A stretch of 64,000 nt of DNA from Bremerella sp. TYQ1 (GCF_020150455.1 NZ_CP083740.1:930001-994000), one strand, 5' to 3'; counted from the stretch's first letter, positions 52,404 to 62,791 are shown. Program-made: numbers and translations. Notes: generated from the sequence alone by a model not told the origin.

Positions 52404-54185
52404 ATGGCTGCACAGCTAATCTTACACAATGGCAAAATCACAACGCAGGCCGCTGAACAACCTGAGGTCGAAGCAATTGCTATCGAAAATGGAAATGTGT
52501 TGGCAATTGGTACGAATGATGAGATCCTTGCCCTCGCTGACATGTCGACTAAGACGATTGATCTTAAGAATCGACAGGTGATTCCAGGTCTTAATGATTC
52601 TCATTTGCACGTGATTCGAGCCGGACTCTTTTACAACCTAGAACTTCGCTGGGACGGCGTACCTAGTCTTTCGCAAGCATTGGAACAGCTTAGGCAGCAG
52701 GCCGACAACACACCGCCGCCGCAATGGGTCCGCGTTATAGGCGGCTGGAACGAGTTTCAATTCAAAGAAGGGCGGATGCCGTCTCTGGATGAGATTAACA
52801 AAGCCGCCCCTGATACACCCGTTTTCTTACTGCACTTATACGATTCAGCACTATTGAATCAGGCCGCGCTCCGAGTGCTTGGTTTCGATCGTAACACGCC
52901 GAACCCTCCCGGCGGACTGATTGCTCGCGACTCCAAAGGCAATCCGACCGGCCTATTGATTGCCGAGCCGAGCGCTCTAATTCTCTATTCGACGATCGCC
53001 AACGCCCCGAAACTATCAATGGAAGATCAGCTAAACTCGACTCGACATTATCTCCGAGAACTGAATCGATTCGGAGTGACGAGCGTGTCCGATGCCGGTG
53101 GAGGAGGCCAAAATTATCCTGAAGACTACGCAGTGGTAAAGAAGCTCGATGAAGACGGTCATCTCACGGTACGGATTGCCTACAGCCTGTTTGCCCAGAA
53201 GCCGGGCGAAGAGTTGGATGACTACAGTCGCTGGCTTAGCATGACGAAACCAGGCGATGGGAGCGACCTGCTCCGCGTGAACGGCGCTGGGGAGAACCTC
53301 GTCTGGAGTGCCGCTGACTTCGAGAATTTCCTCCAACCACGACCGGACCTGCGTCCTATCATGGAACACGAGTTGGAAGCTGTCGTCAGCAAGCTCGCCG
53401 AATCCCGCTGGCCGTGGAGAATCCATGCGACCTATGATGAGTCGATTGGTCGATTCCTAGATATTTTTGAACGCGTTCACCGCGATAATCCGATCGACAA
53501 GCTTCGCTGGTTCATCGACCATGCCGAAACGGTTTCGGAGAAGAATCTGGAACGGATTCAGGCACTAGGTGGCGGCATCGCCACTCAGCACCGTATGGCC
53601 TATCAAGGCGAGTATTATATTCGCCGTTACGGAATAGAATCGGCAAAACGACGTCCACCTCTCAGGCGGATGCTGCAAATGGGTTTGCCCGTGGGAGCTG
53701 GTACCGATGGCACGCGCGTGGCGAGCTACCATCCCTGGACCTGCCTATGGTGGATGGTCACTTCCAAGACCGTGGGTGGAACCGTGCTGCATGATGAAGC
53801 TGACCGTCTGACTCGAGAAGAGGCCCTACGGCTCTATACACACGGTAGTGCGTGGTTCAGTCATGAGGATGGGAAGAAGGGAACATTGGAACCGGGGCGG
53901 TTCGCAGATCTGGCTGTATTGAGCGACGACTATTTTTCGGTTGAGGAGGATGCGATTCGTCAACTGGAGAGCGTCCTGACGATCGTCGGAGGACGCGTCG
54001 TACATGGAGCGGGTGAGTATGCCAACCTCTCGCCTTCCCTTCCGCCCGTGAGCCCAGATTGGTCGCCGATCGCCCGGTTTGGCGGTTATGACAATTCCCA
54101 AGCCCTCCCGCCGATCCATGAACACACTCCGATCATGGCAGCCGATGGCCGTATCTGGGAAACAGGCTGCGGTTGTGGAGTTTAG
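52404..54185 (+). CDS. Amidohydrolase 3 family protein (YtcJ-like)
   Basis: A 593-residue metal-dependent hydrolase from the ATG at 52404, with AAGG-type ribosome-binding site. The N-terminal beta-sandwich (LILHNGKITTQAAEQPEVEA) is followed by the metal site GLNDSHLHVIRAG (HxH). RIHATYDES, IDHAETV, VGAGTDGTR and the closing EPGRFADLAVLSDDYF and VLTIVGGRVVHG are the YtcJ pattern. Substrates of this family are mostly unknown (amides, N-acyl compounds). The last residues GCGCGV carry two Cys, as in a number of relatives. It lies in the same unit as the isochorismatase-like and ABM genes. Confidence 0.92.
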   Translation: MAAQLILHNGKITTQAAEQPEVEAIAIENGNVLAIGTNDEILALADMSTKTIDLKNRQVIPGLNDSHLHVIRAGLFYNLELRWDGVPSLSQALEQLRQQADNTPPPQWVRVIGGWNEFQFKEGRMPSLDEINKAAPDTPVFLLHLYDSALLNQAALRVLGFDRNTPNPPGGLIARDSKGNPTGLLIAEPSALILYSTIANAPKLSMEDQLNSTRHYLRELNRFGVTSVSDAGGGGQNYPEDYAVVKKLDEDGHLTVRIAYSLFAQKPGEELDDYSRWLSMTKPGDGSDLLRVNGAGENLVWSAADFENFLQPRPDLRPIMEHELEAVVSKLAESRWPWRIHATYDESIGRFLDIFERVHRDNPIDKLRWFIDHAETVSEKNLERIQALGGGIATQHRMAYQGEYYIRRYGIESAKRRPPLRRMLQMGLPVGAGTDGTRVASYHPWTCLWWMVTSKTVGGTVLHDEADRLTREEALRLYTHGSAWFSHEDGKKGTLEPGRFADLAVLSDDYFSVEEDAIRQLESVLTIVGGRVVHGAGEYANLSPSLPPVSPDWSPIARFGGYDNSQALPPIHEHTPIMAADGRIWETGCGCGV

Positions 54186-54216
54186 TCTAACGCAATTTTG
54201 GCGGAAAGGTCGATCG

Positions 54217-55170
54217 ATGAAAGCTGTGATTTTCGATAGATTCGGTGGGCCGGAAGTGCTGCAAGTAGCTACACTCCCGGACATTCACCCCCCAGGCCCG
54301 ACTCAGTTACTTGTTCGTGTGCTGGCGACCTCCGTTAATCCACTCGACATCCAAAAGCGGAGGGGCGACTACCCAGAGGCAGTCCCGCTCCCTGCGGTCA
54401 TAGGATCTGACGTGTCTGGCGTGGTGGCGGCGGTGGGCAAAGCTGTCCAGTCATTTCGACCGGGCGACGAAGTTTACTACACACCACCACTCTTCGCTCC
54501 CGGCGGATATGCTGAACACCATCTCATCGAGGAAACGGTCGTCGCCCGCAAGCCCGGCGGTATTTCCCATACCGAATCAGCTGCGATACCTCTGGCAGGC
54601 GGGACAGCCTGGGAGGCTCTTTTTGAGCGAGCATGCCTCCAGCCGGGTGAAAAGGTGCTGGTTCACGCCGCAGCGGGTGGCGTTGGATCGCTGGCCGTCC
54701 AGATGGCGAAGGCTGCAGGGGCGGTAGTACTGGCGACGTGTGGAGGCGGGAACGTCGAATTCGTCCGAACTCTTGGTGCGGATTATGTTTTCGACTATCG
54801 CACTTGTAATTTTGTGCGGGCAGTCTTCGATGTAACCAAAGGCGTCGATGTCGTGTTAGACACCGTCGGAGGAGAAACGCTCGCCCGCAGCATTGAAGTT
54901 GTTCGCTCAGGTGGGCGAATGGTGAGCATCGTGGACACGCCGTACCAGTTGTCGTTGCTTCCAGCGTACGAGCGGAATCTCGCGATTCACTTGATGTTCA
55001 CAACTCTGAACGGGAGCCGACTGGAAAGAATAAGAGGTATGGTGGAGCGGAAATCTATCCGGCCAGTTGTCCATGCCGTACTACCAGTTAGCCAGGCAGA
55101 AGATGCTCACCGAATGGTCGAGGCAGGGGGAATTCGAGGAAAGGTCGTATTGGACTTGTCGGAATGGTGA
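54217..55170 (+). CDS. Quinone oxidoreductase-like zinc-independent medium-chain reductase
   Basis: A 317-residue protein from the ATG at 54217 (AAAGG seven bases upstream). GroES-like N-domain (AVIFDRFGGPEVLQVATLPD, then PLPAVIGSDVSGVVAAVG) and Rossmann domain with the NADPH motif HAAAGGVGSLAVQMAKAAGA. This is the quinone oxidoreductase (QOR)/zeta-crystallin subfamily, which reduces enones or quinones with NADPH and needs no zinc. The usual Tyr-rich loop YYTPPLFAPGGYAEH is present. It is cytosolic. It ends the rightward unit 50371-55170, 31 bases after the amidohydrolase gene. Confidence 0.93.
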   Translation: MKAVIFDRFGGPEVLQVATLPDIHPPGPTQLLVRVLATSVNPLDIQKRRGDYPEAVPLPAVIGSDVSGVVAAVGKAVQSFRPGDEVYYTPPLFAPGGYAEHHLIEETVVARKPGGISHTESAAIPLAGGTAWEALFERACLQPGEKVLVHAAAGGVGSLAVQMAKAAGAVVLATCGGGNVEFVRTLGADYVFDYRTCNFVRAVFDVTKGVDVVLDTVGGETLARSIEVVRSGGRMVSIVDTPYQLSLLPAYERNLAIHLMFTTLNGSRLERIRGMVERKSIRPVVHAVLPVSQAEDAHRMVEAGGIRGKVVLDLSEW

Positions 55171-55328
55171 GAAAATATCGCGGAATTCTTACTGACTCCG
55201 CTCCGTGTACGACAGAGGACCGAGAGCACGGTTGAAGGCCCAGACCTCGCAGCAGCTGGTCTGGCCGATTTGCCAATGCAAGAATTCGACCAGGACTACA
55301 CCCAATACTCGGGTTATTACTTCTCGCT

Positions 55329-55374
55329 GGAGCGATGTCTCTCTTCTATTCCGAACACCGTCAGTCTCGCTCCA
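55329..55374 (+). pseudogene. tRNA-like acceptor remnant preceding repeat copy B
   Basis: GGAGCGA (55329-55335) and TCGCTCC (55367-55373) are perfect 7-bp complements, followed by discriminator-like A and then the repeat. The acceptor resembles that of a serine tRNA, and CCGAAC inside recalls a T-loop, but no anticodon arm fits the 31 bases between them. This mirrors the tRNA-like remnant in front of copy A. It may be the eroded end of a tRNA gene. Confidence 0.35.
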
Positions 55375-55680
55375 CTTAAACCCTGGTTTGGCAAATAAAG
55401 CTCAACCAGGGTTTTTTCGTGCCTTCATTGAGGCAGGGATAGAAGTGTGGCGTTTTATTCCAGGAATATGCACGAGTTGCGTGGACGCGTTTTCTATGCG
55501 CGGTTGTCTCTAATCTAAAAGAGACTTAACCCCATTCGTCTCAGCTAGAGCCCTAAGAACCTCCATTTGGCCTTTGTCTCAGCGACTTGGTAGAGATACT
55601 AAGGCAGGATAAACAGGGTAATGAGATTGGAAGAGCAGGCTAGACGCAAAATGGGATTAGTTGCCGTTAGCTTCTCGTGT
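55372..55680 (+). repeat. Long dispersed repeat, copy B
   Basis: Identical to copy A at 54 of its first 55 bases (55372-55426), then similar with gaps to about 55640, including AGGCAGG...AGAAG, GCGTTTTAT.CCA and the conserved GTCTCT...AGAGAC hairpin. It ends around AGGCTAGACGCAAAATGGG (A: AGGCAGACGCGAACCG). The rest of 55171-55796 contains no gene. Confidence 0.7.
55378..55418 (+). terminator. Rho-independent terminator (copy of that at 15762)
   Basis: AAACCCTGGTT (55378-55388) pairs fully with AACCAGGGTTT (55404-55414), followed by T's. The loop differs from the 15.76-kb copy by one base. Confidence 0.85.
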
Positions 55681-55796
55681 TTCAAGTAGAAATTGTCAAC
55701 CAAGGATCGTACGTCCTGAGGTCACATACATGGGTTGCTCGACAAAGCTGCAGACAAAGACCCGAGTTTAGCACGGGAACAGCGAAGAACAGAATG

Positions 55797-58100
55797 TTAA
55801 TTCGCTCTTGCATCGGAATCTTGCGATAGAAGTCGTTTTGCTTCCGCCAGCACGAAACTAGGGTCCATGAATGGTTCGTAGCTAATGTCCTGCCAACGCA
55901 CGTTTCCATTGCCGTCAATTAAAAAGGTCCCATGGAGGGGCTGAGCTTCAAAATCATCGTAGACCCGAAACGCTTTGAACACATTCAATGGCTCATCAGA
56001 AACAAGTGGAATGGGGAGTCCCGCTTCATCGTAATTCTCGATCGATTTCTTCAACGTTTTCCGATCGTCGGTACTAATCGCTATCATGCCGAGACCTGCT
56101 TCCTCGAATTCGTTGATTCGCGGCGCAAAAGCTTGTAACTGCTCGGCACAATGAAGGCATCCGGAACCAAGGTAGAAGATGACCACATAGGGCTTCCCCT
56201 GAAAATCAGTCGATGCGTGCTGTTTACCTTGAGCATCGTTTAAAGCCCAGTTGGGAGCCTGAGGAGGATGCCAGCGGAATGGACCTAGAGAATCAAGAGA
56301 TGGTCGATCTCCGACGTCATCGGCAGCTTGCCATCGAATCCGCCAATCGTCCTTATAGCCTAGTTCTTTAGAAATGGGAGTCAGGCGAGCAAACTGCGGA
56401 GTATCAAGATCAATATGGGCGGAAAGCTGACGCAATTGGTCGAACGCTGACTTGCATTCGACCTTCTTTCCGGACAACCACAAAATCTCGACGAGTGCAG
56501 CAAGTGGATATACTTCATTCTCGCTAGAGTCCACATTCTTTCGCAAGGCTTTTATCGCAGCGTCATGGTCACCGGCCTGCCATTGAACTTTCGCAAGGTA
56601 CACCGAATCAACGTCGCTGGCATCTTTGAGAATTTCATAGCCCTTCTTAAAATCCTGATTCGCGATCGCCTCGTGCCCTTTCAGAGCTTGGATAGTTGTT
56701 TCGAGATTCTTGGTTTTCGACTGAAGTTCCTTGCGAGCCTTTTCTGCCAATTCCTTGGCGTCTTCCTTATTGGTATCTTCACTTGCACTTTTCGTAACCG
56801 AATCTGCACTAGCTTTTAGCGTTTCTAAGCGGCGCTTGAGTTCTGCGATTTGAGCCTTGCCAGATTCCATGTTTCCTATTTGAAAATACGCCAACCCGAG
56901 GTAGCGAAGACGTTTAATTTGTTCACTCTCGTCATCGGTAGGCTCCAGGTAGGAGGAATTTGCCAAGTCGATCAGATCGTCCCATAGCTCATAGGTTAGG
57001 AGAACTTGAAACAATCTGCGTCTGCCGTAAGTTGTGCTGCCGTTTTTGGCGAGGGTGTTGTATCGAGGATGACGCGGAAGTTCGATCATGTTCTTGGCCA
57101 AATCAATCGCATCGCGAACCCGTCCGATATGAATCAAGTTACGAATGAGCCACTCGTTGTTGTGTGCGAAATTATGAATCTCATCCGGCATGACCTGATG
57201 GCGAATCATATGAGCATGGTCGACTCTGGCCGAAGCCTCTTGCTGCCAAGCTGCATCATGATAACGATGTAATCGGGAATAGATGTGTCCAGGCATGTGC
57301 CACATATGAGCAATGCTTGGTGATGACTGACCACAAAGGGCAGCAGAGCGAAGAGCCATCTCCGGTTCCCGCCTGTCCCACAGGTGGATGCGGAAGTGAT
57401 GCGCGGAGTGCATTGGCTCGACTTCGAAGATATCCTCGAGCAGCGCATTCGCGGCGAAATAGCTCGTGCTTGACGACTTTGATTCATACAAGTGCAATGC
57501 CAACAATGCCTTCGCTTCTAAATCATCTGGATACTTCAGCAGAATATTTTCTAGCGACTTGGTGAAGGAATCATCTCTCTTCTCTTTTTGTTCTTTTTTG
57601 CCGAATTTGACGTAGGCGTCGAGGGCGTCGATGTACATCCTTTCGCGTTCATCAGCGTTATCTTTGCGCGCGACCGCTTCTTCTATGAATCCTTTAGCAC
57701 GATCCAGGTTTTTGAGGTTGGCCATCGCGGCTCCCCAATATGCCATTGCGCAGTCTGGATCAAGTGATGCTGCGTGTCGAAAGGAACGCTCGGCTTCGAG
57801 ATACCAGAACCCGTAAAACTGACCTAGGCCTTGGTCGAAGAACTTTTGCACTGCGGGATTGTCTGTGCTAATCGGAAATTGAACCTGCCCCGTCCCACCC
57901 ATGAGATGAGCCTTCTGACGAGGCCCTTCATTGAATACATCACCGTGGAATGAGTGTCCCTCTAGAATCTTGTCAACTTCGTCCGTTGGCTCGTCACGGT
58001 TGTCTTCTGGGACATTCGCTTGCACTGCGGCCAGGGGACAAGCCAATAGAATGAACAGAAATAGCCAAACGGTATCTCGAATGAAGCAAAAACGCAGCAT
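55797..58100 (-). CDS. Secreted TPR protein with C-terminal thioredoxin-like (AhpC/TSA) domain
   Basis: About 767 residues from the ATG at 58100, where a signal peptide starts (MLRFCFIRDTVWLFLFILLA, then CPLAAVQA); the frame is open to 58181. The main body (about 60-560) is a series of TPR-like helical hairpins, first AVQKFFDQGLGQFYGFWYLE and AERSFRHAASLDPDCAMAYW, with HMWHMPGHIYSRLHRY and HNFAHNNEWLIRNLIHIGR in the middle. A coiled coil follows (about 430-480). The last 150 residues are a redoxin: YVVIFYLGSGCLHCAEQLQA with CLHC in the CxxC position, then DDRKTLKKSIENYDE and HGTFLIDGNGNVRWQ. It probably acts as a periplasmic thiol reductant or sensor with a protein-binding platform. It lies between repeat copies B and C. 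Confidence 0.88.
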   Translation of the reverse strand: MLRFCFIRDTVWLFLFILLACPLAAVQANVPEDNRDEPTDEVDKILEGHSFHGDVFNEGPRQKAHLMGGTGQVQFPISTDNPAVQKFFDQGLGQFYGFWYLEAERSFRHAASLDPDCAMAYWGAAMANLKNLDRAKGFIEEAVARKDNADERERMYIDALDAYVKFGKKEQKEKRDDSFTKSLENILLKYPDDLEAKALLALHLYESKSSSTSYFAANALLEDIFEVEPMHSAHHFRIHLWDRREPEMALRSAALCGQSSPSIAHMWHMPGHIYSRLHRYHDAAWQQEASARVDHAHMIRHQVMPDEIHNFAHNNEWLIRNLIHIGRVRDAIDLAKNMIELPRHPRYNTLAKNGSTTYGRRRLFQVLLTYELWDDLIDLANSSYLEPTDDESEQIKRLRYLGLAYFQIGNMESGKAQIAELKRRLETLKASADSVTKSASEDTNKEDAKELAEKARKELQSKTKNLETTIQALKGHEAIANQDFKKGYEILKDASDVDSVYLAKVQWQAGDHDAAIKALRKNVDSSENEVYPLAALVEILWLSGKKVECKSAFDQLRQLSAHIDLDTPQFARLTPISKELGYKDDWRIRWQAADDVGDRPSLDSLGPFRWHPPQAPNWALNDAQGKQHASTDFQGKPYVVIFYLGSGCLHCAEQLQAFAPRINEFEEAGLGMIAISTDDRKTLKKSIENYDEAGLPIPLVSDEPLNVFKAFRVYDDFEAQPLHGTFLIDGNGNVRWQDISYEPFMDPSFVLAEAKRLLSQDSDARAN

Positions 58101-58224
58101 AAATTCCACGGTCGCTATGAACCGGAACAAACATCCATCAAACAATGAAAGTTCGAACCGATTGAGGGGAAAAAAGGGCAATCAAAATTAAGCTTAGCAA
58201 ACACAAATGCGTCGTTTCAAGCTG

Positions 58225-58510
58225 CGACGGCTACAGTTAGCGGGTTAATTAGGTGTTGGGTTCGGCAGATTGAGACAAACCTGGACCTTTAGTGCTTTCC
58301 AATTAGGGTGTCGCTGAGACGGGCTGACAATTGGTAAGGGGCTCGGTGTTTGCTAGTCATGCTGATGTAGGGCAACGTTAGATGGGTATGCGGCCGAGAG
58401 ACACATGTTCACAGGTCAACTAGAGGTAGCCATTGTGCATGGAGTAGAAGGGTCTCGATCACACCAGGCTAGACGGAAAGAAACTGGGCTCGTAAAGCAA
58501 GTGAGTTGCC
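58225..58510 (+). repeat. Long dispersed repeat, partial copy C
   Basis: From about 58238 (CGGGTTAAT.AGGT.TTGG.TTCGG.AGA) it aligns with 15991-16020 of copy A, and CTCGGTGTTTGCTAGTC (58341-58357) is identical to 16096-16112. Similarity then fades (AGGCTAGACGGAAAGAAACTGGGCTCG resembles the copy A region near 16215 and copy B near 55627). Between 58101 and 58774 no gene is supported; a promoter for the gene at 58775 must lie here. Confidence 0.55.
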
Positions 58511-58774
58511 AGTCTGAGCGAACGCTGTTGCAATAGGGGAATCTTCAATTCTCAAAGCGGGGGGCATGCAGTGTTTATCGGTAGTACGATCCGAATATCA
58601 CGGACGAAAAGCTTTGATTTGCGAAAACACAGTTCATAGGTAGCAGGTTCGTTTTTATTTCAGCTGAAGCATGATATGATTTGAAGGTCATGCCTCTTCA
58701 GTGGGGAGATCATTTGCGTCCCTGGAGCGGTACCTTCTCATCCTTAATTATCCATTCGGAACGCCGCATCAACG

Positions 58775-61700
58775 ATGTCTCTCAGTATGCGATATCGGCA
58801 GAAAGTTTCCCTTTTCGTCCTCGTACTTCTATCGACGTTCTCAGCCGCTGGCCGGTTCGTTCAGGCGGAGCCGTCGGAAGCGAGGCCCAAGACGCTGCGA
58901 TGTGCGCTGATTGACGTCGACAATTCGGCGTTAGCTGGTCTGGTTGAGGCCGAGTTAATCACACGTACTAGCGAGGAGTGGCTCGAGCGGACGGAGATCA
59001 ATCGTCTGCTGAAAGAGAAGCAACTGCAGCTTTTGCTTTCGGCAGATGCCGGCGACGGCCGTATGGCCCTCGGACAGACGCTCAAAGCAGATGTGCTGGT
59101 CATGCTGAGCACCAGAAAAGAACAACAGAGAACCACCGTCGACCTCGTGGTGGCCGAGACCAATCGAGGATTGCGTCTGCTCACGCAGTCGTTTGTACTG
59201 GGCGATAATCTTGAGGAGCATGCGACGGTGTTGGTAGCACTGATCGATCAAGCGATTGATAAAGCCCAACAAGAGATCCGCCTGGTGTTCGCTGTGCCAC
59301 CATTTGTGAGTGATGATCTGACATACGAGTACGACTATCTAAAATCGTCGTACGCGAAACTACTGGAGCAGTCGCTGCTGGACTCGCCCGGCGTGCTAGT
59401 CGTGGAACTGGACGAGGCCCGAGCGATCGCTAGCGAACTAGAATTGACGTCCGAGAGCGGTACGGTCAAACGCCGTTTGCCGATCTACCTGCTGGGGCAA
59501 TTTCGGAATGAGGGGAAAGACGAGCGGCGTCAAGTTCAAATCACCTTTAGCGTTCAGCAGGGGGCGAAGGAGTTGGACAAACAGCAAGTGGAACTCCGCC
59601 CTGACGCAGTCGCCGAGTTTCTGCGCGAGAGTGCCCGTAAGGTAGCCCGGACGCAGGGAATCGAAACTAAGACTGTCAGTCCCGCGGTTGAGGCTGGACA
59701 GCTCAACAAGCGAGCCCAACAGTTTGCTCGGCTGGGCAACTGGGCGGAAGCGTTGGGGTTGATCGAAGCTAGTTTGATGCTGTATCCAGATCAACCGGAG
59801 ATACATAGTGAAGCGATCAAGTTCGCTGGACAACTGGCCGGTTCTTACAACAGGCACATTCTGAACGAGCTCGCTAAAGCCAGAGAACTCAGTCGTCGAT
59901 CGCTATCCCACTTGGGAATATTGATTGCGAATTACCCTCCTGAACGTTCCCAGCAACACTTTCGCTTGCTGTACTTTAGCAGTGGAAGCGTTCTGAAAAA
60001 CCACGATGCCAGCTCCGCATTGTTGAAAGAGCAGATCGAACGAGAAAAAGAGCATCAAAGTGAGAAGCGCCGGCTGGCGACGCAGCTGGCAGAAAAATAT
60101 GCGGAATTGGGTGACTGGAGATCTAGCTCGACTTTGACACGTAACATAGTTCGTGTGATGAGGCCTGCCGAGGGATATGCGGAGTTAACCCGTAAAATTC
60201 TTCAGTACCAGGACCGACCTGGCGTCAGCTCGATGGTTCGCGCCTACGCACATGGCGGATACACGGTCGATATTCTGCGAAGTCTAGAGGGACGCCGATT
60301 CCTGAATGCGCTGCTAGTTCATACCGACGCGAACGAGCAGGTCAAGCAAACTGCCCAACAGATTCTCGATGCGATTGGTGTCGAACGGAAAAAGGAGAGA
60401 GCTCAAAACACCGGCGACCCGAAAAACGAATCGCTTTTGACCTTCCGGCGAGTCGAGCTGACCTACCAAACGAAGAACGGGCAAGAGCAGAAGTTAAATT
60501 GGATGGAAGGGTGCGTTCCGCTAAACAATGGGATCGATGCTTTTTTTAACAGAGCGGGTTTGTTTGTCTTTTCGACAGAGAAGGGACTACGCCAACTTTG
60601 GCAAGCACCTCGCAACACGTTCATTCAAAAAGTGGCATTCGATGGCAAGTATGTGTGGGTTGCCGCTGTGGTCCATCGGCAAGCGGCTCAGGTATGGGTA
60701 ATTGATCCTATCAGTGGAGACGCAACACAACTGACTACGGCGGATGGTTTGCCTCTTTTGAGTCCGGATGAAATCCCCGGCACCAGCACTGTTTCTCCGA
60801 CCGTGTCGTTGACGACGGTTGCCGAAGGACGTGCGATCGTTGTTGGTGCAATCGGACGAACTTGGCTGGCTGATGTTCGATTTAGTCCGGAAGGAGAGCA
60901 TCAAGTCCAAGTCTTTCACGAGGCAAAAGAAATAGTCACGATAACCGATCGTGAAGCGGACTGGCAAAGCGTCGATCTGGCATTTCAACCGGTAGCCGTG
61001 CGCACTATGTCGGTAGCGGCGGAGTCTGGCGGCCCACCGAAACAAATGGTAATGATTAGCCGCGGGTGCCCTGTCTACAAAGTTACCGAGCACGCGTTAT
61101 TCGTTGATCCGGAAGATCTCAGCGTAGAAGTTTCGACGTCTCGCTGGCACAACCGAATTTCAGATGTCGATTCGAGAGCGATGCGTGACGGATCAGTTTA
61201 TTACGCGGGCGCAGCACCCCCTGCGTTCGATTCGATCGGTTTGATTCGCGTCGGTTTGCCTGATTTTAAGCCGGAAGTTGTTATGCCCGGTATTCGGGAA
61301 GGAGATCTCTTTTTCAATCAGTCGGGCGAAGTGAATGTCGTCGGTGTCGATTGGCAACGAGGAAAATTAGAAGACGGAAAGCTGGAGTCGTTCGGTCCGG
61401 TGCCGTGGCTTTATTCCAATCACTGGGGGGCGTCCGAAAAAACGCCGCCAATCCGCTATGAACGAGGTTCCTTTCAAACACGAGTTATCACCGATAGTAA
61501 TAACTTTGGTTCGATCATAAGTTGTTCTGAGATTGACGGGCCATCAGGTATCATCCAGGTACTTTTCGATGGCACCGGCGTTTCGCTGAAGGAAGCGTTA
61601 AACGGTGTCCACGTAGAACAGAAAGAGCCGACGGCACCCAGGGAAATAGCTCAAACAGTTCCCGTGAAAGATAGAAACCTTTGGCAACGTCCGCCACGTT

Positions 61701-62770
61701 GTTTGAGTCTAGCTTACTCGCCAGATAATACGTTGATCGTTACTGCGGGCAGAACGGCCCATGAATCAATCCAGGTTTGGAATGGCACCGATGGTCAATT
61801 GATGGCGAATTTGCAGAGTGATTCGACAGGAATAACAAGGGTTGTCTTCAGTCATAACGGCCAAATGTTTGCCACCGGCGGATCAGATGGACGAGTAATT
61901 GTTTGGGATGCCGAGACGCTTCAGCCTCTGGCCGAGTGCCAAGGTCAATCAGAAGAGATATTTGCGATGGCTTTCTCTTGGAATGACAATCTCTTAGCCG
62001 CAGCAAGCAGAGATAGGACTGCGAGTGTCTGGAACGTTCCGAAGGGAAAACACCTTTACGATGTGGAACGAAAAAATATGGGCATCCAATGGATTGGATT
62101 CAGCGCGGATGATTCGCTTTTTTTGACCTCGTCTCATAGCACATCTGAAGCCTGGAATGCCAACGATGGAACCATGGTCGGAAGTATTGAGTCGATCGCA
62201 CGCGCTGCGGGCTACCTGGAAGACCGTACGTTACTCGCCATTGGCGATGATGCGGACAATACGCTCATCAAGTGGAACTCCATCGATGCGACCTCCGAGG
62301 TGTTGTGGCCTGGCATGATTGGCTACCCCGTCGCTATTTCGCGCGACGAGCAGCTTCTAGCAGTCTATGTTCGCGATCTCTTCATGGACGACGAGTGGAA
62401 AGAGATCTATCGAGTGGAAGTCTGGGATTTGCCGTCGAAGACCAAATTGACCAGTATCGATGGTATTTTGGCCGAAGGGTATACCTTCACGCCCGCAAAC
62501 GATGCTTTGCTGATCACGCTGTATCGTGGCGGCCTACGAAGAGTGGAGATCCCCCAAGCAGTATCTCGCCCAGGTCTGGCTGCACCTGCGGTAGCTACTA
62601 TGCGAACCTGGACGGACAGTACCGGAAAGCACCAGCGCGAAGCGATCTTTGAGCGTGTCCAGGGGCAGCAAGTTCAGCTGAAGACTTCCGAAGGGCAGTC
62701 GATTTTCATTCCCTTTAACCGTCTTTCGCAGGAAGATCAGAAATACGTTCGTCAACTGAGCCCACGTTAG
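58775..62770 (+). CDS. CsgG-like / WD40 / SHD1-like giant secreted protein
   Basis: A 1331-residue protein with a signal peptide (VSLFVLVLLSTFSAAGRFVQA). N-terminal part (about 35-320) resembles the CsgG/curli-type lipid-associated domain (ITRTSEEWLERTEINRLLKE, then LGQTLKADVLVMLSTRKEQQ). Then helical TPR-like segments (about 320-520), a long beta-rich region, and a WD40 propeller (about 965-1270; for example ARTAHESIQVWNGTDGQLMA and GGSDGRVIVWDAETLQPLAE, AAASRDRTASVWNVPKGKHL). The C-terminus (ATMRTWTDSTGKHQREAIFE, then VQLKTSEGQSIFIPFNRLS) is an SHD1-like domain, found in many planctomycete secreted proteins. It probably works in assembly or binding at the outer surface. It is followed by two more secreted proteins in the same orientation. 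Confidence 0.87.
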   Translation: MSLSMRYRQKVSLFVLVLLSTFSAAGRFVQAEPSEARPKTLRCALIDVDNSALAGLVEAELITRTSEEWLERTEINRLLKEKQLQLLLSADAGDGRMALGQTLKADVLVMLSTRKEQQRTTVDLVVAETNRGLRLLTQSFVLGDNLEEHATVLVALIDQAIDKAQQEIRLVFAVPPFVSDDLTYEYDYLKSSYAKLLEQSLLDSPGVLVVELDEARAIASELELTSESGTVKRRLPIYLLGQFRNEGKDERRQVQITFSVQQGAKELDKQQVELRPDAVAEFLRESARKVARTQGIETKTVSPAVEAGQLNKRAQQFARLGNWAEALGLIEASLMLYPDQPEIHSEAIKFAGQLAGSYNRHILNELAKARELSRRSLSHLGILIANYPPERSQQHFRLLYFSSGSVLKNHDASSALLKEQIEREKEHQSEKRRLATQLAEKYAELGDWRSSSTLTRNIVRVMRPAEGYAELTRKILQYQDRPGVSSMVRAYAHGGYTVDILRSLEGRRFLNALLVHTDANEQVKQTAQQILDAIGVERKKERAQNTGDPKNESLLTFRRVELTYQTKNGQEQKLNWMEGCVPLNNGIDAFFNRAGLFVFSTEKGLRQLWQAPRNTFIQKVAFDGKYVWVAAVVHRQAAQVWVIDPISGDATQLTTADGLPLLSPDEIPGTSTVSPTVSLTTVAEGRAIVVGAIGRTWLADVRFSPEGEHQVQVFHEAKEIVTITDREADWQSVDLAFQPVAVRTMSVAAESGGPPKQMVMISRGCPVYKVTEHALFVDPEDLSVEVSTSRWHNRISDVDSRAMRDGSVYYAGAAPPAFDSIGLIRVGLPDFKPEVVMPGIREGDLFFNQSGEVNVVGVDWQRGKLEDGKLESFGPVPWLYSNHWGASEKTPPIRYERGSFQTRVITDSNNFGSIISCSEIDGPSGIIQVLFDGTGVSLKEALNGVHVEQKEPTAPREIAQTVPVKDRNLWQRPPRCLSLAYSPDNTLIVTAGRTAHESIQVWNGTDGQLMANLQSDSTGITRVVFSHNGQMFATGGSDGRVIVWDAETLQPLAECQGQSEEIFAMAFSWNDNLLAAASRDRTASVWNVPKGKHLYDVERKNMGIQWIGFSADDSLFLTSSHSTSEAWNANDGTMVGSIESIARAAGYLEDRTLLAIGDDADNTLIKWNSIDATSEVLWPGMIGYPVAISRDEQLLAVYVRDLFMDDEWKEIYRVEVWDLPSKTKLTSIDGILAEGYTFTPANDALLITLYRGGLRRVEIPQAVSRPGLAAPAVATMRTWTDSTGKHQREAIFERVQGQQVQLKTSEGQSIFIPFNRLSQEDQKYVRQLSPR

Positions 62771-62791
62771 TTCTTTTGGTTAGATGTGCCC

